Source of the DNA: Lachnospiraceae bacterium P6A3
GTDB lineage: Bacteria; Bacillota; Clostridia; Lachnospirales; Lachnospiraceae
Reading direction: 5' to 3'
Assembly (NCBI GenBank): GCA_000702085.1
Contig: JNKP01000004.1
Coordinates: 62,001-126,000, forward strand
DNA length: 64,000 bases
Part shown: positions 37,186-46,116 of the stretch, piece by piece
How positions within the stretch are numbered: position 1 is the first letter of the stretch
Layout: the number at the start of each line of letters is the position of its first letter
Notes under the pieces: model-generated
What the model was told of the DNA's origin: nothing
Seen by the model: the letters and a program-made list of their open reading frames with translations, nothing else
The model's database searches: none
Made by a program: the position numbers and the translations under genes

Positions 37186-39035
37186 TTGGATTCCTCCGTT
37201 CCCTTACCATAGCTGTTTTTTTCCGACAGGACAAAAGCTATCATGACGGGAAGTGCGACTATATAGGGATATACATATCTGAAATTTACCGTAGGTCCGA
37301 GGAGCATCGTAAAGAAATAGAACAAAGGATATGCAAATACAGCCACACTGCATTTACTGCGCTTATAAAGTGCTGCAAAGATCGCAAGTATGAAAAGCCA
37401 CATATAAAACGCGGGTCTCATCAGATAGGAAACAACCGGCCAGTTATAATATGAATTTCCGTTTACGATCTCCGAGTACATCTTCTCTGCTCCGGGAAGA
37501 TAAGAATGTGATGCAATGCCCTCGGGAACAACATCATTGTACGAAACGTTAAAAGTATAAAGCAGGCCCATGTCCGAATCCGCTCCGTATCCCAGCATCT
37601 CGCAATGACTCTTGTCATCGATGAACCAGTAACCCAGAGTAAGGCCCAGGAATCCGTCAAGATAATCATTGGGATATGCTTTGCCGAGGATCACATAATC
37701 CTTTAACAGCGCTTTGTAATCACCGGTCCATGCCTCTTCGTTGTAAAGAGACACCTGGCCTTTGGGACCGTCGGCAATGTAGGGATTATAGTCTCCCCAT
37801 ATGAAATCCGTGATGTATTTCATGAGGATGGTGTACTGTTCTTCGGTTAAGTTTTCCCTTTGATACTTGATGACCCTTGTCATCTGGGTAATGGGAACAC
37901 TGAACATCTCCGTCTTGGATCCGGGGATGGCATTCATCGTAGTCCTGATAAGTGTCTTACTTCCGAGACCCGAAATAATCGTTACAATAACCATGAGGGA
38001 CAGAAAGATTTTTTTCTTCAGTCCTTTTTCGATGAGCAAAAATGCGGGAATCAGAAAGATCATTGCATAGGGAGCATTGTTTCTGAACAGAATGTTCACA
38101 GTTCCGCAGATAAAAAAGAGTACACATGTAAGACCGCGCGCTCCCTCTTTCATATTGCAGATAAGCAGGATAACGAATGCAAAAAATGCGGCGAAGATGA
38201 TGTCCTTGGTCATGCTTATGGCAAGCACGGGATTAAAAGGAAGAAGAGCAAAAAGAACCAGCCAGAATATGGCAGGCTTTTTGCCGGATTTTTTATAGAC
38301 ATAAACTATTCCCGCGGAGATCGATGAAGAAAGGATCAGACTCTGGAAAAATGCAAGCACCGCCATTCCCTTGGCAAGGTCTCCCATCTTCAGTCCGAGA
38401 AGATATGCCATTCTGATGAGGAAGGTGTGTGAAAGAGGCTGATATTCGAAAAACCATATATATCCTCTTACCGCCTCACCGAACTGTCTGTGGAAGTCGT
38501 AGCTCATTATGGCGGGGTAATATGCCAGAAATGCGGGAAGCCAGAAAAGCTGGAGAACGATCAGGCAGATGAAAAATGCCTTCGAAGACTTTATCTTCTT
38601 TTCCTCTTTTACGGAAGATACAGAGTAAAGCCCTTCAATAAATCTGAATATCCTGTAGGTTGCGGGGAGAAATGCCGCAGACAAAAGAAGCCCCGTCACG
38701 AAAATAATGAACTTACCCTTAAGTCCGGGCAGAGTCATTTCGGTGCGTGCAAACTGATATCCGGCATCTGTCGCTATTCCGAACAGAGTACCGAATACAT
38801 AAGCATACTTTGCAATCCTCTTTGAAACACTTCCGTCCTTTTGCATCAGGGCATACAGATTGCTTTCCGCTATGAACAGAAAACCGAGTATCAGAAGAGA
38901 ATAAAGGGACCAGAACAGATCCGGAATATGTCCGGAATCTTTAAGCAAAACACACAGCCCGGTAAATCCGGCTGCGGTAAGTATAAGCACAGGTAAAATA
39001 TCCGATTTTTTAGCAAATTTAATATTCAGACGCAT
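37182..39035 (-). CDS. DUF6020-like polytopic membrane protein, GT-C-like
   Basis: A 617-residue protein with about 12 helices. The outer loop YYPAIMSYDFHRQFGEAVRGY...FEYQPLSHTFLIRMAYLLG is the part I recognise from DUF6020 proteins, which resemble GT-C glycosyltransferases. A long outer loop lies at about 390-540. The ATG has no Shine-Dalgarno. Instead an extended -10 (TGCTATAAT) ends 6 nt before it, so the mRNA may begin at the A of the ATG. It starts the long gene run down to YesL. Confidence 0.8.
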   Translation of the reverse strand: MRLNIKFAKKSDILPVLILTAAGFTGLCVLLKDSGHIPDLFWSLYSLLILGFLFIAESNLYALMQKDGSVSKRIAKYAYVFGTLFGIATDAGYQFARTEMTLPGLKGKFIIFVTGLLLSAAFLPATYRIFRFIEGLYSVSSVKEEKKIKSSKAFFICLIVLQLFWLPAFLAYYPAIMSYDFHRQFGEAVRGYIWFFEYQPLSHTFLIRMAYLLGLKMGDLAKGMAVLAFFQSLILSSSISAGIVYVYKKSGKKPAIFWLVLFALLPFNPVLAISMTKDIIFAAFFAFVILLICNMKEGARGLTCVLFFICGTVNILFRNNAPYAMIFLIPAFLLIEKGLKKKIFLSLMVIVTIISGLGSKTLIRTTMNAIPGSKTEMFSVPITQMTRVIKYQRENLTEEQYTILMKYITDFIWGDYNPYIADGPKGQVSLYNEEAWTGDYKALLKDYVILGKAYPNDYLDGFLGLTLGYWFIDDKSHCEMLGYGADSDMGLLYTFNVSYNDVVPEGIASHSYLPGAEKMYSEIVNGNSYYNWPVVSYLMRPAFYMWLFILAIFAALYKRSKCSVAVFAYPLFYFFTMLLGPTVNFRYVYPYIVALPVMIAFVLSEKNSYGKGTEESK

Positions 39036-39041
39036 AGACAG

Positions 39042-39050
39042 ATTATAGCA
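39042..39050 (-). promoter_or_regulatory. Extended -10 promoter for a leaderless DUF6020 transcript
   Basis: TGCTATAAT on the minus strand is a perfect extended -10 element. No -35 match is present. Six nucleotides separate it from the ATG at 39035, the usual distance to a transcription start. Confidence 0.6.
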
Positions 39051-39065
39051 TACAGGGTGCGCTAA

Positions 39066-39731
39066 TTATATATGATAGGTGGACAGTACCATTATCAGGC
39101 GCCATATTCCGCACAGGCAAAAAAGCGTTCCCGGAAGAAGCCTTATATACAAAGCATTCTCTTCATCCTTACAGGAAATCAAATATCCGAGGTACGGGAT
39201 CGTTGCAGTATATCCCGCAGCAAACCTCGTCAATTCGGAAAGACCGGTTATGCAGATTCCGAGGATGATCAGACAGCCGGATACCGCAAGATACAAATAC
39301 ATTTTCGGAGCGGATAAAGCTATCGTAAATGCGACGATCAAAAGCAAGCCGGGAAGAAATGATAAAAGAGCATATAAGGCATCCGCTCTTTCTACGGCCG
39401 AGCCCGTAAACAGTGATAACAATCTGTCCGGCCTGATATAAATGTTCAACGCAGCATTAGCGAGGAAAAACAAAACCGCATCCGTGAGCTTTCCCTTAAG
39501 GATAAACACAGGTATCAAAGTAAGTGCGGCGACGAAAAGAATCAGCACCGCATCCACCGCAAGATCCCAGAAAGTCCTGCCAAGGACATTAAACTTTAAC
39601 AGGAACCAATAGCCTGTTCCCGTTGCGGTATTGGTATCATGAATCGCCAAAACGGCCATTGCAAATACTGCAAGCGCCTCGGCAACCGGGATAATACCCA
39701 TATTCTTTTTGGATGATAAGAATTTATCCAT
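39066..39731 (-). CDS. Small polytopic membrane protein of unknown function
   Basis: A 221-residue protein with about six hydrophobic helices and short polar loops. I do not recognise the family. It starts 6 nt after the DUF6056-like gene with no Shine-Dalgarno, so translation is probably coupled to that gene. Because DUF6056-like proteins are usually longer than the 385 residues seen upstream, this protein might supply the missing C-terminal helices; that is inference. Confidence 0.65.
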   Translation of the reverse strand: MDKFLSSKKNMGIIPVAEALAVFAMAVLAIHDTNTATGTGYWFLLKFNVLGRTFWDLAVDAVLILFVAALTLIPVFILKGKLTDAVLFFLANAALNIYIRPDRLLSLFTGSAVERADALYALLSFLPGLLLIVAFTIALSAPKMYLYLAVSGCLIILGICITGLSELTRFAAGYTATIPYLGYLISCKDEENALYIRLLPGTLFCLCGIWRLIMVLSTYHI

Positions 39732-39737
39732 TATTTA

Positions 39738-40895
39738 CTAAATCAAAACATATAACATTACAAAGGCGGCTGAAAGGAGCATCACGATTGTCACCGCTTC
39801 AAACCTGCTTCCTTTATCATCCGAAAGCGCTCTTACCATCAATGCGCCCGATGCGGCTTCTATCAAAACACAAGTGCCGAATGCGGCGCGGTCGGGATAA
39901 TGAGGCGACATGATCATTGCACCGTATGACAAAAGTGCCCCGGCAAGCAAATACCACACAAAGGCAGGCAACTTATCTTTTACGGTCGTTTTATAAATGA
40001 TGATTGAAAAAACAAGTATAACAAGTGCCGGGAACATGTATAATCCCACCCCTTTAAGCATCTGAAGCATTCTTTCGGGGAATGTCAGTGCAAGGTCATC
40101 TGTACTGTCCAGAGTTCTGACGGAATTACCCGGAGCAAGGATACATATTACGGATCCCACCAGCGCAAAGAAGGCTCCCTCGATCATCTGAACCAGTCTC
40201 GTTCCTCTGACAGAGCCTTTTTTATAAGCGGAATATGTAACTGCCGCCGCGACCAGAAATGCGGAAGGTCCCATATTCTCCGTACTCCATCCGGTAATAA
40301 GTCCCAAGGGAATCATAAACAGTCCGGATCCCGGAATATCCTTTTTACCCGGATCCAGTGCTCTTATATATACGATGTAAAAAGCAAGTATCCAGACCGA
40401 TGAATAAACATAGTTTGCACATCCTGCCTGCCAAAGCATACTCATCCTGAAGTTCGGGCAGCAAGCTATGAGAAGTCCCAGCATCATCGCGGGAAGGGTT
40501 ACTTTGCCGAATAGGGATGTATCATCCTTTTCAGATTTCTTACGGCCGGATACGAGACGTGCCAGACATCCCATCTCGAGTGCGAGTACAATAGTCATCA
40601 AAACATTGATCACATCCGCACCTATTTCACCGCACATAAGTGAAAGCTGTAAAAATCCGTGCGTAATCGATCTTCCGCCCCAGTTAAGGTAATGCCAGAT
40701 CTGGGACTCGATTACATCTCCGAAGCCCGATAAAGGCTCCCCGGTGGCAAGATTTGTGGAATACCAGAAATCATCCATCATGAAAGGAACTTTTACATTG
40801 ACTGCAAACAGCATACAAACAGCCGCGACCGTAAGAAAACCTACTGCGATCGCGGCTGCGGATTTATGATTTTTTGATGCGGATGTTTCTTTCAT
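39738..40895 (-). CDS. DUF6056-like polytopic membrane protein, GT-C-like
   Basis: A 385-residue protein with about ten helices. The first outer loop contains VPFMMDDFWYSTNLATG, an acidic DD motif followed by WHYLNWGGRSITHGFLQL, which matches DUF6056/GT-C proteins. A role in glycan transfer on the outer membrane face is likely, but the donor and acceptor are unknown. It has its own promoter (40933-40960) and a weak Shine-Dalgarno (GTAAGAT). Confidence 0.78.
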   Translation of the reverse strand: MKETSASKNHKSAAAIAVGFLTVAAVCMLFAVNVKVPFMMDDFWYSTNLATGEPLSGFGDVIESQIWHYLNWGGRSITHGFLQLSLMCGEIGADVINVLMTIVLALEMGCLARLVSGRKKSEKDDTSLFGKVTLPAMMLGLLIACCPNFRMSMLWQAGCANYVYSSVWILAFYIVYIRALDPGKKDIPGSGLFMIPLGLITGWSTENMGPSAFLVAAAVTYSAYKKGSVRGTRLVQMIEGAFFALVGSVICILAPGNSVRTLDSTDDLALTFPERMLQMLKGVGLYMFPALVILVFSIIIYKTTVKDKLPAFVWYLLAGALLSYGAMIMSPHYPDRAAFGTCVLIEAASGALMVRALSDDKGSRFEAVTIVMLLSAAFVMLYVLI

Positions 40896-40932
40896 ATCTT
40901 ACGGTTTTCTACATATATATGCATGCAGAAAT

Positions 40933-40960
40933 ATTATAAGATATCAGGAAAAAAAGTCAA
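40933..40960 (-). promoter_or_regulatory. Promoter of the DUF6056-like gene
   Basis: TTGACT (40955-40960), 16 nt and TATAAT (40933-40938) lie on the minus strand, about 38 nt upstream of the start codon. Confidence 0.75.
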
Positions 40961-40971
40961 AAATCAAAGGC

Positions 40972-42978
40972 TCAGAAGTATTCGTAATACTCGTCATAAT
41001 AATCATAGTAGTAATCGTCTTCGGGCGAATGTCTTAATTCATCAAATCCAAGCTCATCAAGAAGTCCTGCGGTTCTCGCATCTTCCTCGGGGATATACAT
41101 GTTCATGGTGTATACCCAGTATGAGTTCTCACCGCCTCTCGGATTACTTATATAATACTGGCACTCAAGGCAATATACATACTGAAAGTCTCTCATCTGT
41201 ATGTAATCAAGGGAGTAGTTTTCTTTGAAGTCTTCAACGCTTGCTTCAAAGACTGCTTCCACCATCTCCGCAGGCACCTCTTTATCACCGTTTACGCCGG
41301 AGATTCTGATGGATTCGGGGCATCCGAGCTCACCGGTTCTGAAGGGATAGCTGCTTTCCATAAATCCGGGAAGGGCTATGATCTCTTCCATTACTTCCCT
41401 GTCATAAACGGGATACTCTCTCCTGAACTCCCATCCGTTTCTCCTCTGAACATTAAGGTCGAAATACTCGGCGGGATAATCTATTTCGGACTCCGGAAGG
41501 AGCTCACTACTGCGTGTAATGGGATTATATATGTAGAAGGTTTCATTTTTCCAAACCGCTCTCTGTGCGGTAATGATGTCATAAGCGACATCTGCCGGAA
41601 TCTCGAAACTCATATCGTTTTCGTCATAATCACCCAGCATGTACTTCTCAACGAGAAAACCTTCATTCTCGGGATCTTTGGCATAACCCGATCCGTCGGA
41701 TCCCATTCCGTATATGGATGTACATACCCATGCGGTTTCAATACTGCTTTCGGAAATGATGCGCTTATCAAATCCCGTAAGATCATATATAAATGTAACA
41801 AGTATTGCTTCGGTAATAAGCGCAATGGCTATCATCTGCTTCCAATGGGAGAAGAATCCCTTGAAAGATCTTGTATGTATCATATCCAGAAGACCGAATG
41901 CGATCACACAGAATACTGCGGAAAAAACGATCTGCCAGAATGTCTGGGCTTTTTCGTTTAAATAGAACAGCTCCGTGAACAATTCGGCTACGGTCAGACC
42001 GCACAAAACGGAATTAATGCAGCGGATGCACAGTCTGTAGGTCTTGTTCGATACACCGCTTTCGGACTCTTCACTCTTTCTCTTAATATACAGGCTGTAG
42101 GCAAGGATCAGATTTACAATGGCTACGATTATGGTTGCTACAAGAACCAGATAAAAAGCTGACACCGATCCGAATTCTGCCGCAAAGCCTGCGGGAGAGT
42201 CTACTGATACACCGGCCGCTATGATCGCACCCAGATATCCTCCGGACAAAGGCGCGGACACCCAGCATATCTGTGACAGAGAAATCGGAAGATCCACAAA
42301 TGTATAGAAACAGTCCTGGCAAAAGACCACTACAAGTCCGTATGCAAGCAAAAGGTCAAATCCGAGAAATGCGACATTCAGAAGTGCATTGAAGATTGTT
42401 CCGGATAATACCACCGCCAGGATAACGAGATGCATCATGCATGCGAAGCAAAAAGCAGATCCTATTAAAACAAAGAATGCACTCTTAAGTATCGCAGGAG
42501 CGTATCCGTAGGACGCCGCTCTGGCAAGCATGATAAATGTTGTGATGATGGTTGAAACAAGCTGGGGAACAAACCAGATAAGCCAGTTGTTGTAGTAAAT
42601 ACTGTCAAACTGCTTTCCTCTTGTAACGGGAACGGAGTTGACCATGTCGGTCATTCTCCTGTTGAACAGATGTCTGTATCCTCCGATGCCTACTATCATC
42701 GCTCCGACGATGGCAATGATGATCATCATCGCGGGAAGATAAGACTGTGTCATCTCCTCAACCGCATACTGAATCGCTTTCTGCTTGTTCAGGATCATTT
42801 CATCCCCATAATAATAGAAAGACTGAGCCTCCATATTGGAGAAGACCAAAAGCGCCGCCACAGGGCCGAAAAGGAGCTGGACAAAAGATGAAAGAACAAC
42901 CATCCATTTACGATGACTGAGATCTTCTCTCATCAAACCAAGTAAAGTGATCTTATTTTGTGATTTCTGCGAAGTCAT
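40972..42978 (-). CDS. ABC transporter permease with large C-terminal outer domain (DUF6449-like)
   Basis: A 668-residue membrane protein with about eight to ten helices in the first 390 residues and a soluble domain of about 260 residues after them. It ends in a striking Asp/Tyr/Glu-rich tail (DDYYYDYYDEYYEYF). The architecture matches permeases paired with YtrA-like GntR regulators. Export of peptides or envelope-stress protection is typical for this class; the substrate is unknown. I chose the ATG at 42978, 9 nt from GGAGG; it overlaps the ATPase gene by 26 nt. Confidence 0.85.
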   Translation of the reverse strand: MTSQKSQNKITLLGLMREDLSHRKWMVVLSSFVQLLFGPVAALLVFSNMEAQSFYYYGDEMILNKQKAIQYAVEEMTQSYLPAMMIIIAIVGAMIVGIGGYRHLFNRRMTDMVNSVPVTRGKQFDSIYYNNWLIWFVPQLVSTIITTFIMLARAASYGYAPAILKSAFFVLIGSAFCFACMMHLVILAVVLSGTIFNALLNVAFLGFDLLLAYGLVVVFCQDCFYTFVDLPISLSQICWVSAPLSGGYLGAIIAAGVSVDSPAGFAAEFGSVSAFYLVLVATIIVAIVNLILAYSLYIKRKSEESESGVSNKTYRLCIRCINSVLCGLTVAELFTELFYLNEKAQTFWQIVFSAVFCVIAFGLLDMIHTRSFKGFFSHWKQMIAIALITEAILVTFIYDLTGFDKRIISESSIETAWVCTSIYGMGSDGSGYAKDPENEGFLVEKYMLGDYDENDMSFEIPADVAYDIITAQRAVWKNETFYIYNPITRSSELLPESEIDYPAEYFDLNVQRRNGWEFRREYPVYDREVMEEIIALPGFMESSYPFRTGELGCPESIRISGVNGDKEVPAEMVEAVFEASVEDFKENYSLDYIQMRDFQYVYCLECQYYISNPRGGENSYWVYTMNMYIPEEDARTAGLLDELGFDELRHSPEDDYYYDYYDEYYEYF

Positions 42979-43858
42979 AACCCAGCACCTCCGTTTCACT
43001 TATAAATATTTCTTCAAGAGTAAGAGGCAGAACCTCGTAGAATATGGGAAGCTGAGATGTGATCACGGTTTCAACTTCTGTTCTGAGTCCTCTTATCGTA
43101 AGTGTGATAAGAGATCCTCTGTGTTCCTCGGCTATGACCTTGCAATTGGCTCTTACCGCATCAAGCGAAGCCTGATCCTTAAAAACAACCTGAACCTTGA
43201 ATATCTCCAGCTTCATGTCGCCCAGATCCTTGGACAGGATAACCCCGCCCTTGTGAAGAAGTCCGACGAATTCGCAGATATCCTCAAGTTCCCTTAAGTT
43301 GTGGGATGCGATAACGGGAGTGATTCCGTATTCGTCCATGTCGTGAATGAACAGCCTCTTGATTGCCTGCCTTACGACCGGATCGAGTCCGTCAAATGTC
43401 TCGTCACACAGAATGTATTTACATCCCGATGATATTCCCAGCAGTATCGAAAGCTGCTTTTTCATACCCTTCGAATAAGTCTGAATCCTGCGCTTTTTAT
43501 CCAGCGATAAAGCTCCCATGAGCTTCTCGAATCTTTCCTTGGAAAAGGAAGCCGGATACATGGATGCGTAGTAATTCATCATGTCTTCCGGTGTACTTCC
43601 GGGAAAATAATACTGGTCATCCGATATAAAGAAGATCTTCTGCTTTGCTACGGGATTCTCGTAAACAGGTTCTCCGTCCACAAGTATCTCTCCCGCATCC
43701 GGTTTGCATACACCGCAGATACATCTCAAAAGTGTACTCTTTCCGGCTCCGTTTGTTCCGACCAGTCCGAATACCTGTCCTTCGGGCATGCCGAATGAAA
43801 CATCGGAAAGAGCTTCTATATCATCATATTTTTTGCTTATTCCTTTTATTTCGATCAT
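42953..43858 (-). CDS. ABC transporter ATP-binding protein (YtrB-like)
   Basis: A 301-residue ATPase. Walker A GTNGAGKSTLLR, signature region QTYSKGMKKQLSILL (a YSKGM variant of LSGGQ typical of this subfamily), Walker B KYILCDETFDGLDP and the H-loop IASHN are present. A C-terminal domain of about 90 residues follows. It forms the transporter with the permease downstream. The ATG at 43858 is 2 nt after the GntR stop. Confidence 0.93.
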   Translation of the reverse strand: MIEIKGISKKYDDIEALSDVSFGMPEGQVFGLVGTNGAGKSTLLRCICGVCKPDAGEILVDGEPVYENPVAKQKIFFISDDQYYFPGSTPEDMMNYYASMYPASFSKERFEKLMGALSLDKKRRIQTYSKGMKKQLSILLGISSGCKYILCDETFDGLDPVVRQAIKRLFIHDMDEYGITPVIASHNLRELEDICEFVGLLHKGGVILSKDLGDMKLEIFKVQVVFKDQASLDAVRANCKVIAEEHRGSLITLTIRGLRTEVETVITSQLPIFYEVLPLTLEEIFISETEVLGYDFAEITK

Positions 43859-43860
43859 TT

Positions 43861-44226
43861 TCAGTCCCTCTCGAATACTTCCCTGACACATGTAATCGCC
43901 TCATCAAGCTTTATCCCCGCGGACTTGGCTTTTCCGACGACTGTCTTGACCTCCGTGAGCATTTCCGATTTGAGCCCCTCTTTCCAGCTCCCCTCTTCGC
44001 TCACATAATTACCCCTTCCGGTTATTGTTGTTATATATCCCTTTTCCTCAAGAGTCGCATAGGCTCTTTGTACGGTATTGGGATTAACGGAGAGGTCAAC
44101 GGCCAGGTTTCTGACGCTTGGGAGTTTTTCTCCGGGACTCAAGCCTCCCTGTGCGATCAGATTCATGATTTTTTCCGCAACCTGTTCATTCAGCGGACGT
44201 TTATCCCTGTAATCAAGTACGATCAT
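43861..44226 (-). CDS. GntR-family regulator, YtrA subfamily
   Basis: A 121-residue repressor with an N-terminal winged helix (PLNEQVAEKIMNLIAQGGLSPGEKLPSVRNLAVDLSVNPNTVQRAYATLEEKGYI, key part SVRNLAVDLSVNPNTVQRAY) and only a short C-terminal helical region. That size is typical of the YtrA subgroup that controls adjacent ABC transporters. GGAGGAATT precedes the ATG. An inverted repeat over its promoter (44251-44271) is the likely operator. Confidence 0.93.
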   Translation of the reverse strand: MIVLDYRDKRPLNEQVAEKIMNLIAQGGLSPGEKLPSVRNLAVDLSVNPNTVQRAYATLEEKGYITTITGRGNYVSEEGSWKEGLKSEMLTEVKTVVGKAKSAGIKLDEAITCVREVFERD

Positions 44227-44250
44227 AATTCCTCCGATCTGTTTCTTCAC

Positions 44251-44271
44251 TGTATTAAGACATTTAATACA
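44251..44271. promoter_or_regulatory. YtrA-type operator over the GntR/ABC promoter
   Basis: TGTATTA-N7-TAATACA is a perfect 7-bp dyad. On the minus strand it overlaps the region between TTGTTA (-35, about 44276-44281) and TTAATA (-10), so binding would block transcription of the GntR-ATPase-permease operon. Confidence 0.6.
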
Positions 44272-44288
44272 CTTGTAACAATAAAATA

Positions 44289-44308
44289 ACACGGCCCAAA
44301 GGCCGTGT
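44289..44308 (-). terminator. Terminator of the Dlt-like operon
   Basis: ACACGGCC-tttg-GGCCGTGT style stem followed on the minus strand by TATTTTATTG. It lies 12 nt after the dltC stop and directly upstream of the GntR promoter. Confidence 0.85.
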
Positions 44309-44319
44309 CAACTTTTTAT

Positions 44320-44550
44320 TCAGGCTTTGTCCATTACAAATTCCACGAACTTTGCGGGAGTATTGATATCATCCTTGGATACTTCCGAAGGGGAAATGGT
44401 TATTCCCAGACGGTTCTCAATCTCCATGAGAAGCTCCAGATATGCCAGTGAATCCAGCAGTCCGGACTCAAACAGATCCACATCCTCTTCCTCTTTTACA
44501 ACTTCGTCCTCGCAAAGCTCCGCAAGGATCTCAAGTATATCTTCTTTCAT
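44320..44550 (-). CDS. dltC: D-alanyl carrier protein-like acyl carrier protein
   Basis: A 76-residue carrier protein. The phosphopantetheine Ser is in GLLDSLAYLELLMEIE. Length and acidic character match DltC. It receives the activated amino acid from the DltA-like enzyme upstream and delivers it for membrane transfer. GGAGGTCATGT precedes the ATG. It is the last gene of the operon, 42 nt after dltA. Confidence 0.9.
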   Translation of the reverse strand: MKEDILEILAELCEDEVVKEEEDVDLFESGLLDSLAYLELLMEIENRLGITISPSEVSKDDINTPAKFVEFVMDKA

Positions 44551-44592
44551 ACATGACCTCCGAATCGATTTCGTAACACTGACATTATCCGA

Positions 44593-46113
44593 CTATTTTT
44601 TCAGATATGCAAGAAGTGCTCTCCGGTCTGCCTTTCCGTTATTTGTCATGGGCAGCTCTTCGAGGAATACGAACTTCTTGGGGATCATATACTCGGGAAG
44701 GAATGATTTGGCCTCCGCCCTGAGCGCCTGGCCGGCCTTAAAGCTGCTCTCCGGCATCCTGTCGGGAATGATGAAGGCTGTAAGGCTTACTATTTTTCCT
44801 TCTTTTTCGATGGGGATCACCGCAGCTCTTTCAACACCGCTAAGCTTCATCAGATTGTTCTCCACATCCTCGAGCTCGATCCTGTATCCGTGAAGCTTTA
44901 TCTGAAGATCAATCCTTCCCTGATAGAATAAATATCCGTCCTTCAGATATCCCTTGTCACCGGTCCTGTAGCCTCTTATACCGTCTTCTTCGAAAAACGC
45001 CTTGGCAGTCTGCTCGGGAAGATTTCTGTATCCGATACTTACGGAATCTCCGAGGATTATGATCTCCCCGCTTTCACCCTCCGGCAGGCTTTCGCGCTGC
45101 TCACCTCTTATCCTGAGCTCACTTCCGGGTTTGATCTTTCCCACAGGGAGCGGATCGTACTTATCGCAGACTTCGGGAGTGCACAGAATATCCGTTACCG
45201 CAACCGTGGATTCCGTAGGGCCGTACGTATTGACCACCTCGGCACCCGGGAATCTTTCGTGAAGCTTTCTTACCACGCTGACGGGAAGGGTCTCCCCGCA
45301 GAATAAAAACCTCTTCATTTCGGGAAGAAGCTCTTTATTAAAACTCTCATCAGACAGACACACTTCCGCAAAAGAAGGCGTGGATACCCAGATATTTGCA
45401 CCGCTTTCTTTAAGCGATTCCATGAGCATCTTCATATCACCCTGTATCTTCTTGGGAAGAACATGGAGCTTTCCTCCACTGTAAAGGGACAGATACAGAT
45501 CCATTACCGACAGGTCAAAAGAAAACGGAGCCTGGTTTAAAAAAACGGGGTTTTCGCCATCCGCTATTCCGCTTCCCAGAGTCATTCCCCAATGAATGAA
45601 ATTATCCAGACAGTCTCCTGTTATCTGTACTCCCTTGGGAGTTCCGGTGCTTCCCGAAGTGTAGATGATGTAACAAACATCACTTCCTGATATGCTTTTA
45701 TCTTCTGAAATCTCTCCTTCACCGGATGTTATCTCAAGAATCTTTTCGTAAGACAGGCTGTTTTCGGATTCGTACTCCTCGCCTGCGCACAGAATAAGCT
45801 CGGGATTCAGATTACCGATTATCCCCTTTACCCTGTCTCCCGGTACGGAGATATCCACGGGGCAGTATCCCCTCCCCGACAAAAGAGAGGCTATAAAGCA
45901 TACGATCATATAGGGATCCTTGTGTCCGTATATGACAACCGGGGTTTCGGTCTTGAGGTTAGCATCCATCCATGATGCAAGCTTTACGGCCTTGCTCCGC
46001 AATTCACCCCATGTAAGATTTTTCGAGCCTCCTTCGGAATCGACGCTTTCATAGAAAACCGCATCAGGCTGCTCTGCGGCATGCTTTTTTATTTTTTCAA
46101 GAAAATCAGTCAT
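44593..46113 (-). CDS. dltA: D-alanine:D-alanyl carrier protein ligase-like adenylation enzyme
   Basis: A 506-residue ANL-superfamily enzyme that activates an amino acid with ATP and loads it on the carrier protein. Motifs: YIIYTSGSTGTPKGVQ (A3), NTYGPTESTVAVTD (A5), YRTGDKGYLKDGYLFYQGRIDLQIKLHGYRIELEDVE (key part GRIDLQIKLHG, A8) and the catalytic Lys in NNGKADRRAL (A10). Size matches DltA. D-Ala is the expected substrate, but other small amino acids cannot be ruled out from sequence alone. It starts 3 nt after the SGNH gene with GGAGTA upstream. Confidence 0.92.
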   Translation of the reverse strand: MTDFLEKIKKHAAEQPDAVFYESVDSEGGSKNLTWGELRSKAVKLASWMDANLKTETPVVIYGHKDPYMIVCFIASLLSGRGYCPVDISVPGDRVKGIIGNLNPELILCAGEEYESENSLSYEKILEITSGEGEISEDKSISGSDVCYIIYTSGSTGTPKGVQITGDCLDNFIHWGMTLGSGIADGENPVFLNQAPFSFDLSVMDLYLSLYSGGKLHVLPKKIQGDMKMLMESLKESGANIWVSTPSFAEVCLSDESFNKELLPEMKRFLFCGETLPVSVVRKLHERFPGAEVVNTYGPTESTVAVTDILCTPEVCDKYDPLPVGKIKPGSELRIRGEQRESLPEGESGEIIILGDSVSIGYRNLPEQTAKAFFEEDGIRGYRTGDKGYLKDGYLFYQGRIDLQIKLHGYRIELEDVENNLMKLSGVERAAVIPIEKEGKIVSLTAFIIPDRMPESSFKAGQALRAEAKSFLPEYMIPKKFVFLEELPMTNNGKADRRALLAYLKK

Positions 46114-46116
46114 ACC

